Both the position numbers and the translations under genes were made by a program. Positions 25,062-34,112 of a DNA stretch of 64,000 nt are shown here, piece after piece. The stretch is from an uncultured Treponema sp. (lineage in GTDB: Bacteria; Spirochaetota; Spirochaetia; Treponematales; Treponemataceae). Where the stretch lies: contig CALFJF010000045.1 in assembly GCA_937877535.1 (NCBI GenBank), positions 25,944-89,943 of the forward strand, given 5' to 3'. The notes beneath the pieces are model-generated. The model made no database searches. It worked only from the letters and a program-made list of their open reading frames with translations, and had not been told where the DNA came from. Numbering within the stretch: the stretch's first letter is position 1; each line of letters opens with the position of its first letter.

Positions 25062-27602
25062 TTACTTCACCACCACATTCACCAGTTTTCCTGGAACGAC
25101 GATAATCTTTGCGACCGTCTTTCCTTCGGTGAATTTCTTGAAGCCCTCGGTTTCCTTCGCGAGTTTTTCAAGCGTGGCATTGTCGCTGTCTGCGGCGGCC
25201 TCGAACTTGGCGCGGAGCTTTCCGTTAATCATCACGGGGAACTCCTTGGTGTCGTCCTTTGAGAACTCCTCGCTGAATTCAGGCCATTTTGCGTAGGCAC
25301 AGCTTTCTTCCTGCCCGAGCCGCTGCCACAGCTCTTCGCCTAAGTGCGGAGCGTACGGAGAGAGAAGCAGTACGAATCCTTCCCACATTTCGCGCGGAAG
25401 AGACTCAAATTTGCTTGCTTCGTTCACGAAAATCATCATCTGAGAAATTGCCACATTGAAGTCAAGGTTTGCCGTGTCCTCGCTCACTTTTTTGACCGTC
25501 TTTGCGTAGGTTTTGCGCAGTGAAGCCAAATCTTTGTCGAGTTTTCCCTTGATGTCGATGTCGGAAAGCGGCTTTTCGGAGAGATTCCAGATTTTGTCCA
25601 AAAAGCGGTTCACGCCGATTAAGCCCTGCGTGTTCCAGGGTTTTGAGACGGTGAGCGGTCCCATGAACATCTCGTACATTCTCACCGAATCCGCGCCGTA
25701 GTTTTTAATCATCTCGTCGGGATTCACCACATTTTTGAGCGACTTCGACATCTTCGCGATGACGCGCTCCAGCTCCTCGCCGTCCTCCTTCGAGAAGAAT
25801 TTTCCGTCCTTTTCGTCAACCATATCGGTCGGAACAAGCGACTTGTTCTTCCTCTGGAAGGCAAAACTCGTAATCATTCCCTGGTTGATGAGCCGCTGGA
25901 ACGGCTCTTTTGTCGAGACAACGCCGAGGTCATAAAGAACCTTGTGCCAGAAGCGCGCGTAGAGAAGATGAAGCACCGCGTGTTCCGCGCCTCCCACATA
26001 CAAATCCACGGGCATCCAGTAGCTTTCCTTCGCTTTGTCGGCGAACGCGAGTGTGTTTTGCGGGTCGATGTAGCGGAGATAGTACCAGCAGCTTCCCGCC
26101 CATTGCGGCATGGTGTTCGTTTCGCGTCGGGCAGGCTTTCCGCACTTGGGGCACTTGCAGTTCACCCAGGAGTCGATTCCTGCCAATGGACTTTCTCCCG
26201 TTCCCGTGGGCTGATAGGTTTTGACCGCAGGGAGTTCAAGCGGAAGTTCGCTTTCAGGAATGGGAACGATGCCGCACTCGGGGCAGTGAACGAGCGGAAT
26301 CGGCTCGCCCCAGTACCGCTGTCGGCTGAAAACCCAGTCGCGGAGCTTGTAGTTCACGGCTTTTTTGCCGATTTTCTTTTCCGCCAAAAAATTGAGCATT
26401 TTTGAAATCGCGTCTTTTTTGTTGAGTCCGTCCAAGAATTCGGAATTGACATGGATTCCGTCCTCTGTCCACGCCTGCTTTTGCACATCGACTTCGCTTT
26501 TCAAGACTTCGATAATCGGAAGACCGAATTTCTTCGCAAAATCCCAGTCGCGCGTGTCGTGGGCAGGAACTGCCATAATCGCGCCCGTGCCGTAGGAAAT
26601 GAGAACATAGTCGGCAATCCAGATGGGAATGAGTTTTCCGTTCACGGGATTTATCGCGTAGCTCCCTGAGAACACGCCCGTCTTGTCCTTCGCCAAATCG
26701 GTGCGCTCAAGGTCGCTCTTTTTCGCCGCCTCGTCCACATATTTTTCGACGGCTTCTTTTTGTTCTGCCGTCGTGAGTTTTGAAACCAGTTTATGCTCAG
26801 GAGAAATGACCATGTAGGTCGCGCCAAAGAGCGTGTCGCATCTCGTGGTGTAGACGGTGAGGCGGTCGGCTGTGGGATTTCTGCTCGCGTCGGCGATGAC
26901 AAAATCGACTTCCGCACCCTCAGAGCGTCCAATCCAGTTTCGCTGCATCGCCTTGACGCTCTCAGGCCAGTCCAAGCCCTCCAAATCTTCAAGAAGGCGG
27001 TCGGCGTAGGCGGTGATTTTTAGAATCCACTGGCGGATTGTCTTGTGCGTAACTTGCGCGCCACACCTCTCGCACTTTCCTTCCTTGACTTCCTCGTTCG
27101 CCAAGCCCGTAAGGCATGAAGGACACCAGTTAATCGGCGTGTCGGTCTCGTAAGCCAAGCCCTTTTTGAAAAGCTGGAGGAAAATCCACTGCGTCCACTT
27201 GTAGTAGTCGCTTCCGCAAGTGATGACCTGCCTGTCCCAGTCGTAAGAAAATCCCAGAGCCTTAATCTGCTCGGTGAAGTGCGCGATGTTCTCGTAGGTC
27301 GTGGTGGCGGGGTGCGTTCCCGTTTTTATTGCGTAGTTTTCGGCGGGAAGCCCGAATGCGTCGTAGCCCATCGGGTGAAGGACATTGTAGCCGTTCATGC
27401 GAAGATAGCGCGAGTAGATGTCCGTCGCCGTGTAGCCCTCCGGGTGTCCCACATGAAGCCCCGCGCCAGAGGGATACGGGAACATATCAAGGACATAGCG
27501 TCGTTTTTCTTTTGGGAAGGATTCGTCCTCGGTTGCGCGGAAGGTTTTGTTTTCCGCCCAATATTTTTGCCATTTTGGCTCGATTGTTTTAAAAGGGTAC
27601 AT
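25062..27602 (-). CDS. leuS: Leucyl-tRNA synthetase
   Basis: 846 residues, normal bacterial length. Class I synthetase: HIGH motif as PYPSGAGLHVGHPEGY (about 41-56), KMSKS loop as AKMSKSLKNVVNPDEM (about 608-623), zinc-type cysteines CPSCLTG...CERCGAQ (about 162-187), and the CP1 editing domain with TRCDTLFGATYMVISPEHKL (about 252-271) and the ATGAIMAVPAHDTRD-like stretch GTGAIMAVPAHDTRDWDFAK. The end VVPGKLVNVVVK matches the family's C-terminal domain. The gene is richer in G+C than its neighbours, as expected of a highly expressed gene. 17 bases after a nucleotide kinase gene. Confidence 0.97.
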   Translation of the reverse strand: MYPFKTIEPKWQKYWAENKTFRATEDESFPKEKRRYVLDMFPYPSGAGLHVGHPEGYTATDIYSRYLRMNGYNVLHPMGYDAFGLPAENYAIKTGTHPATTTYENIAHFTEQIKALGFSYDWDRQVITCGSDYYKWTQWIFLQLFKKGLAYETDTPINWCPSCLTGLANEEVKEGKCERCGAQVTHKTIRQWILKITAYADRLLEDLEGLDWPESVKAMQRNWIGRSEGAEVDFVIADASRNPTADRLTVYTTRCDTLFGATYMVISPEHKLVSKLTTAEQKEAVEKYVDEAAKKSDLERTDLAKDKTGVFSGSYAINPVNGKLIPIWIADYVLISYGTGAIMAVPAHDTRDWDFAKKFGLPIIEVLKSEVDVQKQAWTEDGIHVNSEFLDGLNKKDAISKMLNFLAEKKIGKKAVNYKLRDWVFSRQRYWGEPIPLVHCPECGIVPIPESELPLELPAVKTYQPTGTGESPLAGIDSWVNCKCPKCGKPARRETNTMPQWAGSCWYYLRYIDPQNTLAFADKAKESYWMPVDLYVGGAEHAVLHLLYARFWHKVLYDLGVVSTKEPFQRLINQGMITSFAFQRKNKSLVPTDMVDEKDGKFFSKEDGEELERVIAKMSKSLKNVVNPDEMIKNYGADSVRMYEMFMGPLTVSKPWNTQGLIGVNRFLDKIWNLSEKPLSDIDIKGKLDKDLASLRKTYAKTVKKVSEDTANLDFNVAISQMMIFVNEASKFESLPREMWEGFVLLLSPYAPHLGEELWQRLGQEESCAYAKWPEFSEEFSKDDTKEFPVMINGKLRAKFEAAADSDNATLEKLAKETEGFKKFTEGKTVAKIIVVPGKLVNVVVK

Positions 27603-27619
27603 GATTTCTCCTCGATTTT

Positions 27620-28183
27620 TTAGATTTTTTCAATAAGACCTCGTTTTTCGAGGTAAGAAAGTATAAATTCTACGATTGCTTCTGGAGTGCGCGTTGCGGT
27701 GTCGATTTTGAGGTCAGCAAACTCGTATTCGCCGTTATCTATTCCGTAGAGTTTTTGGTATCTCGCGCTGTCTTCGCGGTCTCGCATGGCGGTAAAACGC
27801 TTTATTTCATCAAGGTCGCCACCTTCGCGGTTCAAAATGCGCTTTGCTCGCGTGTCGTCCGAGGCGATGAGATAAATTTTCACGTCCGCTTCTTTTAACA
27901 TCCAAATCGCGAGTCTGCTTCCAAGCACGCACGAGTTTTTTTTCGCCATTTCAACTTGTCTTGTGTCTACCACCACGTCAAAACTGTCGTCCGTCTTTGC
28001 TTTTTCAATCACTTCTGCAAGCGAAAGCCCTTTTTCTGCGGCGAGTTGCCGAAACGTGTAATTTATGAGCGTTACTCCAAGTCGCTCCGAAAGAAGCGTG
28101 CTTACCGTTGTGTTTCCGCAGCCGCTTTTTCCGCTAATTGCCACACGGAGCGTTTTCCCTTGGGGTATTTGAAAATCTTGCAT
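27620..28183 (-). CDS. Cytidylate-kinase-like nucleotide kinase
   Basis: 187 residues. P-loop AISGKSGCGNTTVSTLLSER (about 14-33) in the form GKSGCGNTT, seen in the short AAA/CMP-kinase family rather than the 220-residue Cmk. VLGSRLAIWML (about 82) and the lid DDTRAKRILNREGG (about 104) follow, with arginines for phosphate transfer (RDREDSARYQKLYG). It presumably phosphorylates CMP or dCMP, but the substrate is not proven by the sequence. Between yicC and leuS on the same strand. Confidence 0.78.
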   Translation of the reverse strand: MQDFQIPQGKTLRVAISGKSGCGNTTVSTLLSERLGVTLINYTFRQLAAEKGLSLAEVIEKAKTDDSFDVVVDTRQVEMAKKNSCVLGSRLAIWMLKEADVKIYLIASDDTRAKRILNREGGDLDEIKRFTAMRDREDSARYQKLYGIDNGEYEFADLKIDTATRTPEAIVEFILSYLEKRGLIEKI

Positions 28184-28280
28184 TTTTTACTCCACTTAAA
28201 AAAATGAATTTTATTTTTATCACGACTAAAAGCCGCCGAAAAATCAAAAAATCTTTTTGTGCGTTGTCAATTTCTTCTTG

Positions 28281-29162
28281 CTACTCAACGTTTTTCGCTT
28301 GTTCTCGTATATTTTCAAGCGAGTCTTTTGCGTCCACCACTTTTGCGCCAACTTCCGCAAACTGATTTTTTGAGCCGATTGTGTTTATCTCGCGATTCGC
28401 CTCTTGGCAAAAAAAATCGAGCCGCTTTCCAGGATTTGGATTTTTTTCGATTTCGTCGCGAATCGAAGAAAGATGACTTTGAAGCCGCACGATTTCCTCG
28501 TTTATTGTATAGCGAACAATCATCGCCGCAACTTCCGTCATAATTCGATTTTCGTCAACGCGCTCTCCCAACAGTTCCTCGAATTTTGATGTAACTTGCT
28601 CTTTAAATCGAGTTTCCATTTGCGGCTGCCAGTTTTTGAAAAACGCGCTACATTCGTCAAGTTTTGAAAGTTTTTCGAGAAGGTCGCGTTTTAGATTTTC
28701 GCCCTCTTTTTTGCGCGAAAATAAAAAATCTTCAAATGCGTGTAAAAAAGAAGGTTCTATTTTTTCCCAATATTTTTCCGCGTCAAAGTTTTTTTCCACA
28801 TTCAAAACGCCGTCTTGAGCAAGAACGAGCGAAAGCAATGTTTCGTTCGAGATTTTATTTGGAACGTCTTGAATTGCGTTGTTCACGTTGAGAATTGCCG
28901 TCGCGTAGGATTTTGCTGCCAAAAGATTCACGCTGATTTTTGTTTCTGGCGCATTGTCGCGCACGCGAATCGTAACGTCGATTTTCCCACGCATTGCCTT
29001 TTTTGAAACGAGCGCGCGGATTTTTGCTTCAAGCGGCAATAAAAACGGCGGAATATTCACGTTCAAATCCAAAAAGCGCGAATTCACCGAGCGAATTTCA
29101 ACGCTCACGTGCGTTCCGTCGCGTTCTTCTTCAAAAAATCCGTATCCCGTCATGCTGTTCAT
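28281..29162 (-). CDS. yicC: YicC-family endoribonuclease
   Basis: 293 residues, typical. Opens MNSMTGYGFFEEERDG, followed by VEIRSVNSRFLDLNVNIPP (about 22-40), the two YicC N-terminal hallmarks. The C-terminal DUF1732 part has LQSHLSSIRDEIEKN and KRLDFFCQEANREINTIGSK (about 230-265) with the acidic-basic helix that forms the nuclease centre. YicC clips structured or regulatory RNA in other bacteria. The start overlaps the murC stop by four bases (ATGA). Confidence 0.92.
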   Translation of the reverse strand: MNSMTGYGFFEEERDGTHVSVEIRSVNSRFLDLNVNIPPFLLPLEAKIRALVSKKAMRGKIDVTIRVRDNAPETKISVNLLAAKSYATAILNVNNAIQDVPNKISNETLLSLVLAQDGVLNVEKNFDAEKYWEKIEPSFLHAFEDFLFSRKKEGENLKRDLLEKLSKLDECSAFFKNWQPQMETRFKEQVTSKFEELLGERVDENRIMTEVAAMIVRYTINEEIVRLQSHLSSIRDEIEKNPNPGKRLDFFCQEANREINTIGSKNQFAEVGAKVVDAKDSLENIREQAKNVE

Positions 29163-30670
29163 TGTTCGCCTCCGTTTGCTTGTAATCGCTCCAAAACGTT
29201 TTTTCCGACTTTCCAGTTATCGCCAGCTCCCATTGTAACAAAAAGATAGCCGTCTTTTTCGCCGCTTTTTTTTGAGAGGATGTTGAGAGCCGTTTCAGTC
29301 GCGTCGTCAAATTCGCCCGCGTAAAAAACGCGCTCATGCTTTTCTGCCGTTTTTTGTGCAAGCAGTTCGCCAGAAACGCCCGCCTTTGAAGCGTCTTCGC
29401 GCGCACTTGCGTAGATTTTATTTATAATCACGTCGTTTGCGTCTGAAAAACTGTTTGCAAATTCGTTCAAAAGCGCGGCAGTGCGCGAATAGGTGTGGCT
29501 CATAAAATCCACAACGATTCGGTGATTTTTGTAAAACGAGCGAAAACCAGAAAGCGTTGTTTTTATTGCCGTTGGATGATGAGCGTAATCGTCGATAAAA
29601 ATGACTTCTTCGCCGAGAGGCGTTTTTGCTCTTCCCACAATTTCGCTTCTTCGTGCGCCACCAGAAAACGAGAGCAAGCCTGCGCGGATTTTTTCCATAT
29701 TTTCGAGCGGATTTTTCCCCTTTTCCAAAAGCAGTCGAATCGAAAGAGCGATTGCCGCCGTTGCGTTTCTCACGTTATGCGCTCCTGGAACTGCAATCGA
29801 AAATTCTCCGAATCCTGAAAGAAAAAAATGTTGCCTTCCAGAAGAAATCGCTCCGAATTGTATGTTAAAATCGCCCTCCGCGCTTGTTCCGTAGGGAATG
29901 AGCGTGATGTCTGGACGCTTTTCGCTTACGATTTTTGCCGTTTCTGCCGCCCCCGCGTCATCTATGCAAAAAATGAGTTCGCCGTTTTTGGGAAGTTTCA
30001 AACAATAGTCCACGAAAGCGTCGCGAATATCAGTGTACGTTGGATAAAAATCTTGATGGTCGCTTTCAACGCTCGTCAAAATGATTTTTTTTGGGCAAAA
30101 AGCCATAAAATGCTTTTGATATTCGCACGTTTCTGCAACAAAAAAATGTGTTTCTCCGTTTTTCTTTGCTTCAAAAAGCGACGGCGTGGAAACAGTGCAT
30201 TTTTTTCCAAACGAGGAAATGACGCTTCCTGCAAGCGTTTGTGCGGGTAAATCAAGTGCCAAAAGAAGCGTTCCGCAAAGTCCCGTTGTGGTGGTTTTTC
30301 CGTGAACGCCACACACGCCGCACGAATACGCCGTTTTGCTCACCGCGCCCAATGCTTCAGAGTAAATGAGCGTTGGAAGTCCTTTTTTTGCGGCTTGGGC
30401 AAGGTCTGGATTTTTGTCTGCGCTGTACGCGCTTGAATGAATGACAAATTGAACGCTATCCGTGATATTTTTTTCAGAAAAGGGGAGGGCAGAAACTCCG
30501 ATTTTTTTGAGAACTTCGTCCGTGTAAAATGTTTCCGAAACGTCGCTTCCCGTAATAATCCCGCCGCGTTCGCTCAAAATCTCCGCGAGAGCCGCCATGC
30601 CTGTGCCTTTTATGCCAACAAGATGAAAATGCACGCCCGAAAAATCAGAAGGAAGATTGATTTCTTTCAT
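29159..30670 (-). CDS. murC: UDP-N-acetylmuramate--L-alanine ligase MurC
   Basis: 503 residues from the ATG at 30668-30670; another ATG four codons upstream (30680-30682) is equally possible as neither has a ribosome site. MurC adds L-Ala to UDP-MurNAc in the cytoplasm. N-terminal HLVGIKGTGMAALAEIL (about 15-31) binds the UDP sugar; the ATP loop CGVHGKTTTTGLCGTLLLA is near 110-128; SVESDHQDFYPTY (about 192) and DDYAHHPTAIKTTLSGFRSF (about 350-370) are Mur ligase blocks. It could be confused with Mpl, but length and context favour MurC. First gene of a murC-yicC-kinase-leuS run. Confidence 0.9.
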   Translation of the reverse strand: MKEINLPSDFSGVHFHLVGIKGTGMAALAEILSERGGIITGSDVSETFYTDEVLKKIGVSALPFSEKNITDSVQFVIHSSAYSADKNPDLAQAAKKGLPTLIYSEALGAVSKTAYSCGVCGVHGKTTTTGLCGTLLLALDLPAQTLAGSVISSFGKKCTVSTPSLFEAKKNGETHFFVAETCEYQKHFMAFCPKKIILTSVESDHQDFYPTYTDIRDAFVDYCLKLPKNGELIFCIDDAGAAETAKIVSEKRPDITLIPYGTSAEGDFNIQFGAISSGRQHFFLSGFGEFSIAVPGAHNVRNATAAIALSIRLLLEKGKNPLENMEKIRAGLLSFSGGARRSEIVGRAKTPLGEEVIFIDDYAHHPTAIKTTLSGFRSFYKNHRIVVDFMSHTYSRTAALLNEFANSFSDANDVIINKIYASAREDASKAGVSGELLAQKTAEKHERVFYAGEFDDATETALNILSKKSGEKDGYLFVTMGAGDNWKVGKNVLERLQANGGEQ

Positions 30671-30727
30671 GCAAAAAATCATAGCCGATTTTGGTAAAAA
30701 ATAGAAGCAAGCAAAAATCGCCGCGTT

Positions 30728-32866
30728 TTAGACTACGAACGTGTCGATTTGGTCGCCGATTTTTGCGATTGATTCTTTCATTCGGTCGGAGATGTTTTCG
30801 AGCGCGTTTCCCGTTTCGTTTATGCGTTCCGCGCTTTCGCTCATCTCGTCAACGCTGATTTTCATTGACTCCGTGGCTTCTTTGAGTTTATTGACTTCGG
30901 AGATTATCGCGCGATTTCCTGCGCTCATTTCGCGACTTGCACCGCGAACGTTTGCCGTGCTGTCGTCCATGTTTTTCAAAGCGTCAACGATTTTTCGCGA
31001 ACCCGTTTGTTGCTCTTCCATTGCCGTTCTAATTCGCTGCACGATTTCGTCGGTGTTCCGAATCCCTTGCGAAACAAGCGAAAACGTTTCTCCCGTTTCC
31101 GCGCTTACCGAAACAACGGATTCAATGGAATCTTTGATTTTTCCGAGTTGGTCGCCGATTGTCCTCGATTGCTCGCCTGACGTTTCCGACAGTTTCCTAA
31201 TTTCGTCTGCCACAACAGAAAATCCTTTTCCCGCCTCTCCCGCGTGCGCCGCTTCAATCGCCGCGTTCATTGCAAGAAGATTCGTTTGCTCGGCAATCGA
31301 GGCAATCGCCGCGTTTGCTTCAAGAAGCATTTTGCTCTGGCTTTCGATTTGAGAGATTTGCTGTCCCATCGCCTGCTGCTTTTCGTTTCCAGCGCGGCTC
31401 ATTGCTTCAAGAGAATCAAACGATTGCGCCATTTTTTCAACTTCCGAATTTACGCCGCCGATGTTTCCAATCATTTCTTCAACCGCCGAACTCGCTTCGC
31501 CCATGCACGTCGTTTGTCGCTCAATCATTTTTTCAAGTTCGTCTATGCTCAACGAGATTTCATCTACGGCTCCTGCCGTGTCTTCAACGCTCGAAGCCTG
31601 TTGCGAGATTTGTGTGCGAACGTCGCCGATTGCAAGGAGAATGCGCTGAACCGAAACGGAATTGTCCTCTATCCCCGCCCGAAGGTCGTCGCCTGCGCTG
31701 TTGAGTTCGCCCCGCGAAGATTTGATTCCGCGCAAAATCGACTGGAGTTTTTCCACAAACGTGTTGAATCCTGTTGTAACCGCTCCGATTTCGTCGTGTG
31801 CGTGGTGAACTTTGATTCTTTTTGTGAGGTCGGCGTTTCCCGTAGCGATTTCTCCGACGCTCCGTTCCAGTTTTTTGAGCGGGTGAAGCGTTCGGAAAAT
31901 GCTAAAAGTCGAAACGGCAACCATCACAAGCGCGATTCCAATTGTGATTGCCGCCATAATGAGTGCGAGTTTTCTTGCTGTTTTGAAAACGTCGGAATCT
32001 GGAATGCAAATTGCCATAGACCACGGCGTTTTTTGTACAGGCGCAAACACAATCAACTGCCGACCGTTTTCCGCTTCAACCCATTCCGCTCCTTCTTCGC
32101 CTTTTGTCATTCTTGAAACAAGCGCACTCATTCCATTGTAGCCCATTTTTGAGTCAGCGTCGCGCAAATTCATTTTCATAACGAGCGATTCGTCTGGATG
32201 CGCCATAACGGTGCCGTCGCTTGCCACAAGAATTGCAAAACCGCTATCTCCCGTGGTTATTAGGTTTATTGCCTTTGCAAGCGTGTCGTGAGAAACGGAG
32301 GCGGCAAAAAATCCGATTCGCCCCCCGCTCGTTGAAACGGCTTTGCAAACGTAAAACTCCGCGTCGTCAACGCTTGTTCCCATGGGGTCGCTTATGTATT
32401 GATTCAAGTTTTCGGCTTTCATCGCTCTAAAAAATCCAAATGAGTTTCCGTCGTATTCTTCTTCGTCATCGCTCCAGCCTTTGGAACTCTCGTATTCAAA
32501 ATAAAAAACCTCGTCAAAGTCGCTACTTCTAATTCGCCTGTGATTTTCGAGCCACTCAACGAGTTCTTCTGTGCTTGGTACTTGCTCGTGAAGAAACGGG
32601 TCTGCAAAAGTGTACGCTCGCAGTTGCTGGGAAAACTTGCTGTTTCTGTATGCAAGCCCTTGAATATTTGCGTCAAGGAGTTCTTTTGCGCTTGCGCGGC
32701 TTTGGCTTTCAAGTGCGCGCCGAACTACAATTATGGAAGCAGCTTCAAGAGCGGCAAGAAGAACCAAAATTATCGCTCCCAATTTGATTCCAAAGCGAAT
32801 TGCCATGCTGTGTTGCCTGATAAGTTTTGTTCCGTCCATGATTTTTTTGCTTTTTTTTGCTGCCAT
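30728..32866 (-). CDS. Methyl-accepting chemotaxis protein with double-Cache sensor
   Basis: 712 residues. A first membrane helix at about 28-49 (GAIILVLLAALEAASIIVV), a periplasmic double-Cache domain to about 300 (IGFFAASVSHDTLAKAINLI, GFAILVASDGTVMAHPDES), a second helix (LALIMAAITIGIALVMVAVS), HAMP (LHPLKKLERSVGEIATGNAD) and a long signalling coiled coil with the conserved hairpin tip EQTNLLAMNAAIEAAHAGEA about 515-535. Cache domains usually bind small metabolites such as amino or carboxylic acids; the ligand is unknown. No C-terminal CheR-docking pentapeptide. GAGG lies 9 bases before the ATG. Chemotaxis signals feed the periplasmic flagella encoded at the left end. Confidence 0.93.
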   Translation of the reverse strand: MAAKKSKKIMDGTKLIRQHSMAIRFGIKLGAIILVLLAALEAASIIVVRRALESQSRASAKELLDANIQGLAYRNSKFSQQLRAYTFADPFLHEQVPSTEELVEWLENHRRIRSSDFDEVFYFEYESSKGWSDDEEEYDGNSFGFFRAMKAENLNQYISDPMGTSVDDAEFYVCKAVSTSGGRIGFFAASVSHDTLAKAINLITTGDSGFAILVASDGTVMAHPDESLVMKMNLRDADSKMGYNGMSALVSRMTKGEEGAEWVEAENGRQLIVFAPVQKTPWSMAICIPDSDVFKTARKLALIMAAITIGIALVMVAVSTFSIFRTLHPLKKLERSVGEIATGNADLTKRIKVHHAHDEIGAVTTGFNTFVEKLQSILRGIKSSRGELNSAGDDLRAGIEDNSVSVQRILLAIGDVRTQISQQASSVEDTAGAVDEISLSIDELEKMIERQTTCMGEASSAVEEMIGNIGGVNSEVEKMAQSFDSLEAMSRAGNEKQQAMGQQISQIESQSKMLLEANAAIASIAEQTNLLAMNAAIEAAHAGEAGKGFSVVADEIRKLSETSGEQSRTIGDQLGKIKDSIESVVSVSAETGETFSLVSQGIRNTDEIVQRIRTAMEEQQTGSRKIVDALKNMDDSTANVRGASREMSAGNRAIISEVNKLKEATESMKISVDEMSESAERINETGNALENISDRMKESIAKIGDQIDTFVV

Positions 32867-33050
32867 TTTTGAAAACCTCGACGATTTTTAGACTTTTTGA
32901 GAAACCTCTTTGTTTCCGAATAACGAGCCACGCTCGAAAACTCTCTTTTAAGTTTACTCTTTTGAAAAATTATAGCAGACAATAGAAAAAAGTGAAAAAA
33001 AATTCTCGTTATTTCAAAAGGAGCGCGAAAAACGAGGTGAAATCGCTTTT

Positions 33051-33644
33051 TTAGAAAAAAATGCGGTCGATTTTTTGGTCATATTCGTCAGTGGGAACGC
33101 TCTCAACGATTTGGCACGGAAAGCACGGCGCAAAAACAAAAACGTTTGATTTTGCCAATCGCAGGCGGCTCAAAAAGCGGTCGTAAAAGCCTTTTCCGTG
33201 TCCTAGTCGATTTCCGTCTTTTGAAAAAGCAATGCCTGGAACTATAACGAGCATGTTTTCCTCAAAAGAAAACGGGTCAAAAAGCGGATTTGACAGTAGC
33301 GGTTCTCGAATTCCAAATGCGCCTTTTTTCGTTTGTTGTTCGATTTCTTTTTCAAAAAGGAGTTCGCGGAATTCCATTTCGTTTTTTTCGATTACGCGCG
33401 GAGAAGCGAGGATTTTTTTGTCCAAAAGCGTTTTTTTTATGAAAAAATCGGTTTCGATTTCGTTTTTTGAAGAAAGAAAACACAAAATTGCACGAGAAGA
33501 TTGGTACTCCGCCGTTGAAATGATGTTTGAAAAAATCTCTTTTGAAATCTTCAAAAGTGTCAAATTATCGTTTTTCAAAAAAAATTTGCGCACTGTTGCG
33601 TTCATTTTTTTTCGTTCTTCGTTTTTTTTCTCAGAAAGTGTCAT
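33051..33644 (-). CDS. 5-formyltetrahydrofolate cyclo-ligase
   Basis: 197 residues. The enzyme converts 5-formyl-THF to methenyl-THF with ATP. The signature NRLGHGKGFYDRFLSRL (about 152-168) and the upstream VPGIAFSKDG (about 141) are diagnostic; the N-terminal basic part and ILCFLSSKNEIETDFFI match the MTHFS fold. Gene names in the family vary (fau, ygfA, yqgN). It is followed by no terminator that I can see. Confidence 0.9.
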   Translation of the reverse strand: MTLSEKKNEERKKMNATVRKFFLKNDNLTLLKISKEIFSNIISTAEYQSSRAILCFLSSKNEIETDFFIKKTLLDKKILASPRVIEKNEMEFRELLFEKEIEQQTKKGAFGIREPLLSNPLFDPFSFEENMLVIVPGIAFSKDGNRLGHGKGFYDRFLSRLRLAKSNVFVFAPCFPCQIVESVPTDEYDQKIDRIFF

Positions 33645-33680
33645 ATTGATTTTTTCATTTTTTAGAAAACGTGAGGATAT

Positions 33681-33720
33681 AAAAAAACACTCGATTTAAT
33701 CGAACTAAATCGAGTGTTCT
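33681..33720 (-). terminator. Terminator of the tRNA-Asp/tRNA-Asn operon
   Basis: AACACTCGATTTA at 33686-33698 pairs perfectly with TAAATCGAGTGTT at 33706-33718. On the minus strand it is followed by TTTTTTTATATCC. It begins right after the tRNA-Asn 3' end. Confidence 0.88.
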
Positions 33721-33793
33721 CGGCTCCTGCTGGGCTTGAACCAGCGACACACGGATTAACAGTCCGTTGCTCTACCGACTGAGCTAAGGAACC
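33721..33793 (-). tRNA. tRNA-Asn (anticodon GTT)
   Basis: 73 bases on the minus strand. Acceptor GGTTCCT pairs with AGGAGCC, discriminator G. D arm GCTCAGTCGGTAGAGC, anticodon loop CTGTTAA, T arm GCTGGTTCAAGCCCAGC. CCA is not encoded. Confidence 0.95.
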
Positions 33794-33803
33794 ATACAAC
33801 AAG

Positions 33804-33877
33804 CGCGATGTGCGGGACTTGAACCCGCGGTCTCCGGCGTGACAGGCCAGCGCGATAACCAACTTCGCTAACACCGC
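33804..33877 (-). tRNA. tRNA-Asp (anticodon GTC)
   Basis: 74 bases on the minus strand. Acceptor GCGGTGT pairs with ACATCGC (one G-T pair), discriminator G. D stem GCGA/TCGC with loop AGTTGGTTA, anticodon loop CTGTCAC, T arm GCGGGTTCAAGTCCCGC. CCA is not encoded. Ten bases before tRNA-Asn in the same transcript. Confidence 0.95.
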
Positions 33878-33897
33878 ATCGACAAGCGATAGAAAGA

Positions 33898-33926
33898 AAT
33901 ATACACGAACAAAAAAATTTGGTCAA
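33898..33926 (-). promoter_or_regulatory. Sigma-70 promoter of the tRNA-Asp/tRNA-Asn operon
   Basis: On the minus strand TTGACC (33921-33926), exactly 17 bases, TATATT (33898-33903), about 20 bases before the tRNA-Asp 5' end. The remaining stretch up to 34112 is A/T-rich and carries nothing else that I recognise. Confidence 0.85.
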
Positions 33927-34112
33927 CTACTTTCGCGCTCAAAAAAAATCATTTTTCGTTCAAAAAAAATCAGCGGTTTCAAAAAATAAAAATCTGTCGT
34001 AAAATAAACGAATCTGTGCATTTTGATAAAATTTGTCAGAAAATGTCAGTTATCTAACAGATTTATTTGTAAATAAGTCAAATATCATAATGTTTTAGAG
34101 AGTTCTTGTATA

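Noticed and set aside
25062..27602. Higher G+C in leuS as a sign of gene transfer
   Set aside because: The whole gene is affected evenly, it is a core gene, and high expression codon bias explains it; the same is true of the pgcA gene.
31244..32116. A 290-codon plus-strand open frame opposite the chemoreceptor gene
   Set aside because: It is antisense to a certain gene, is low-complexity (Arg, Cys, Phe, His) and has no start signal.
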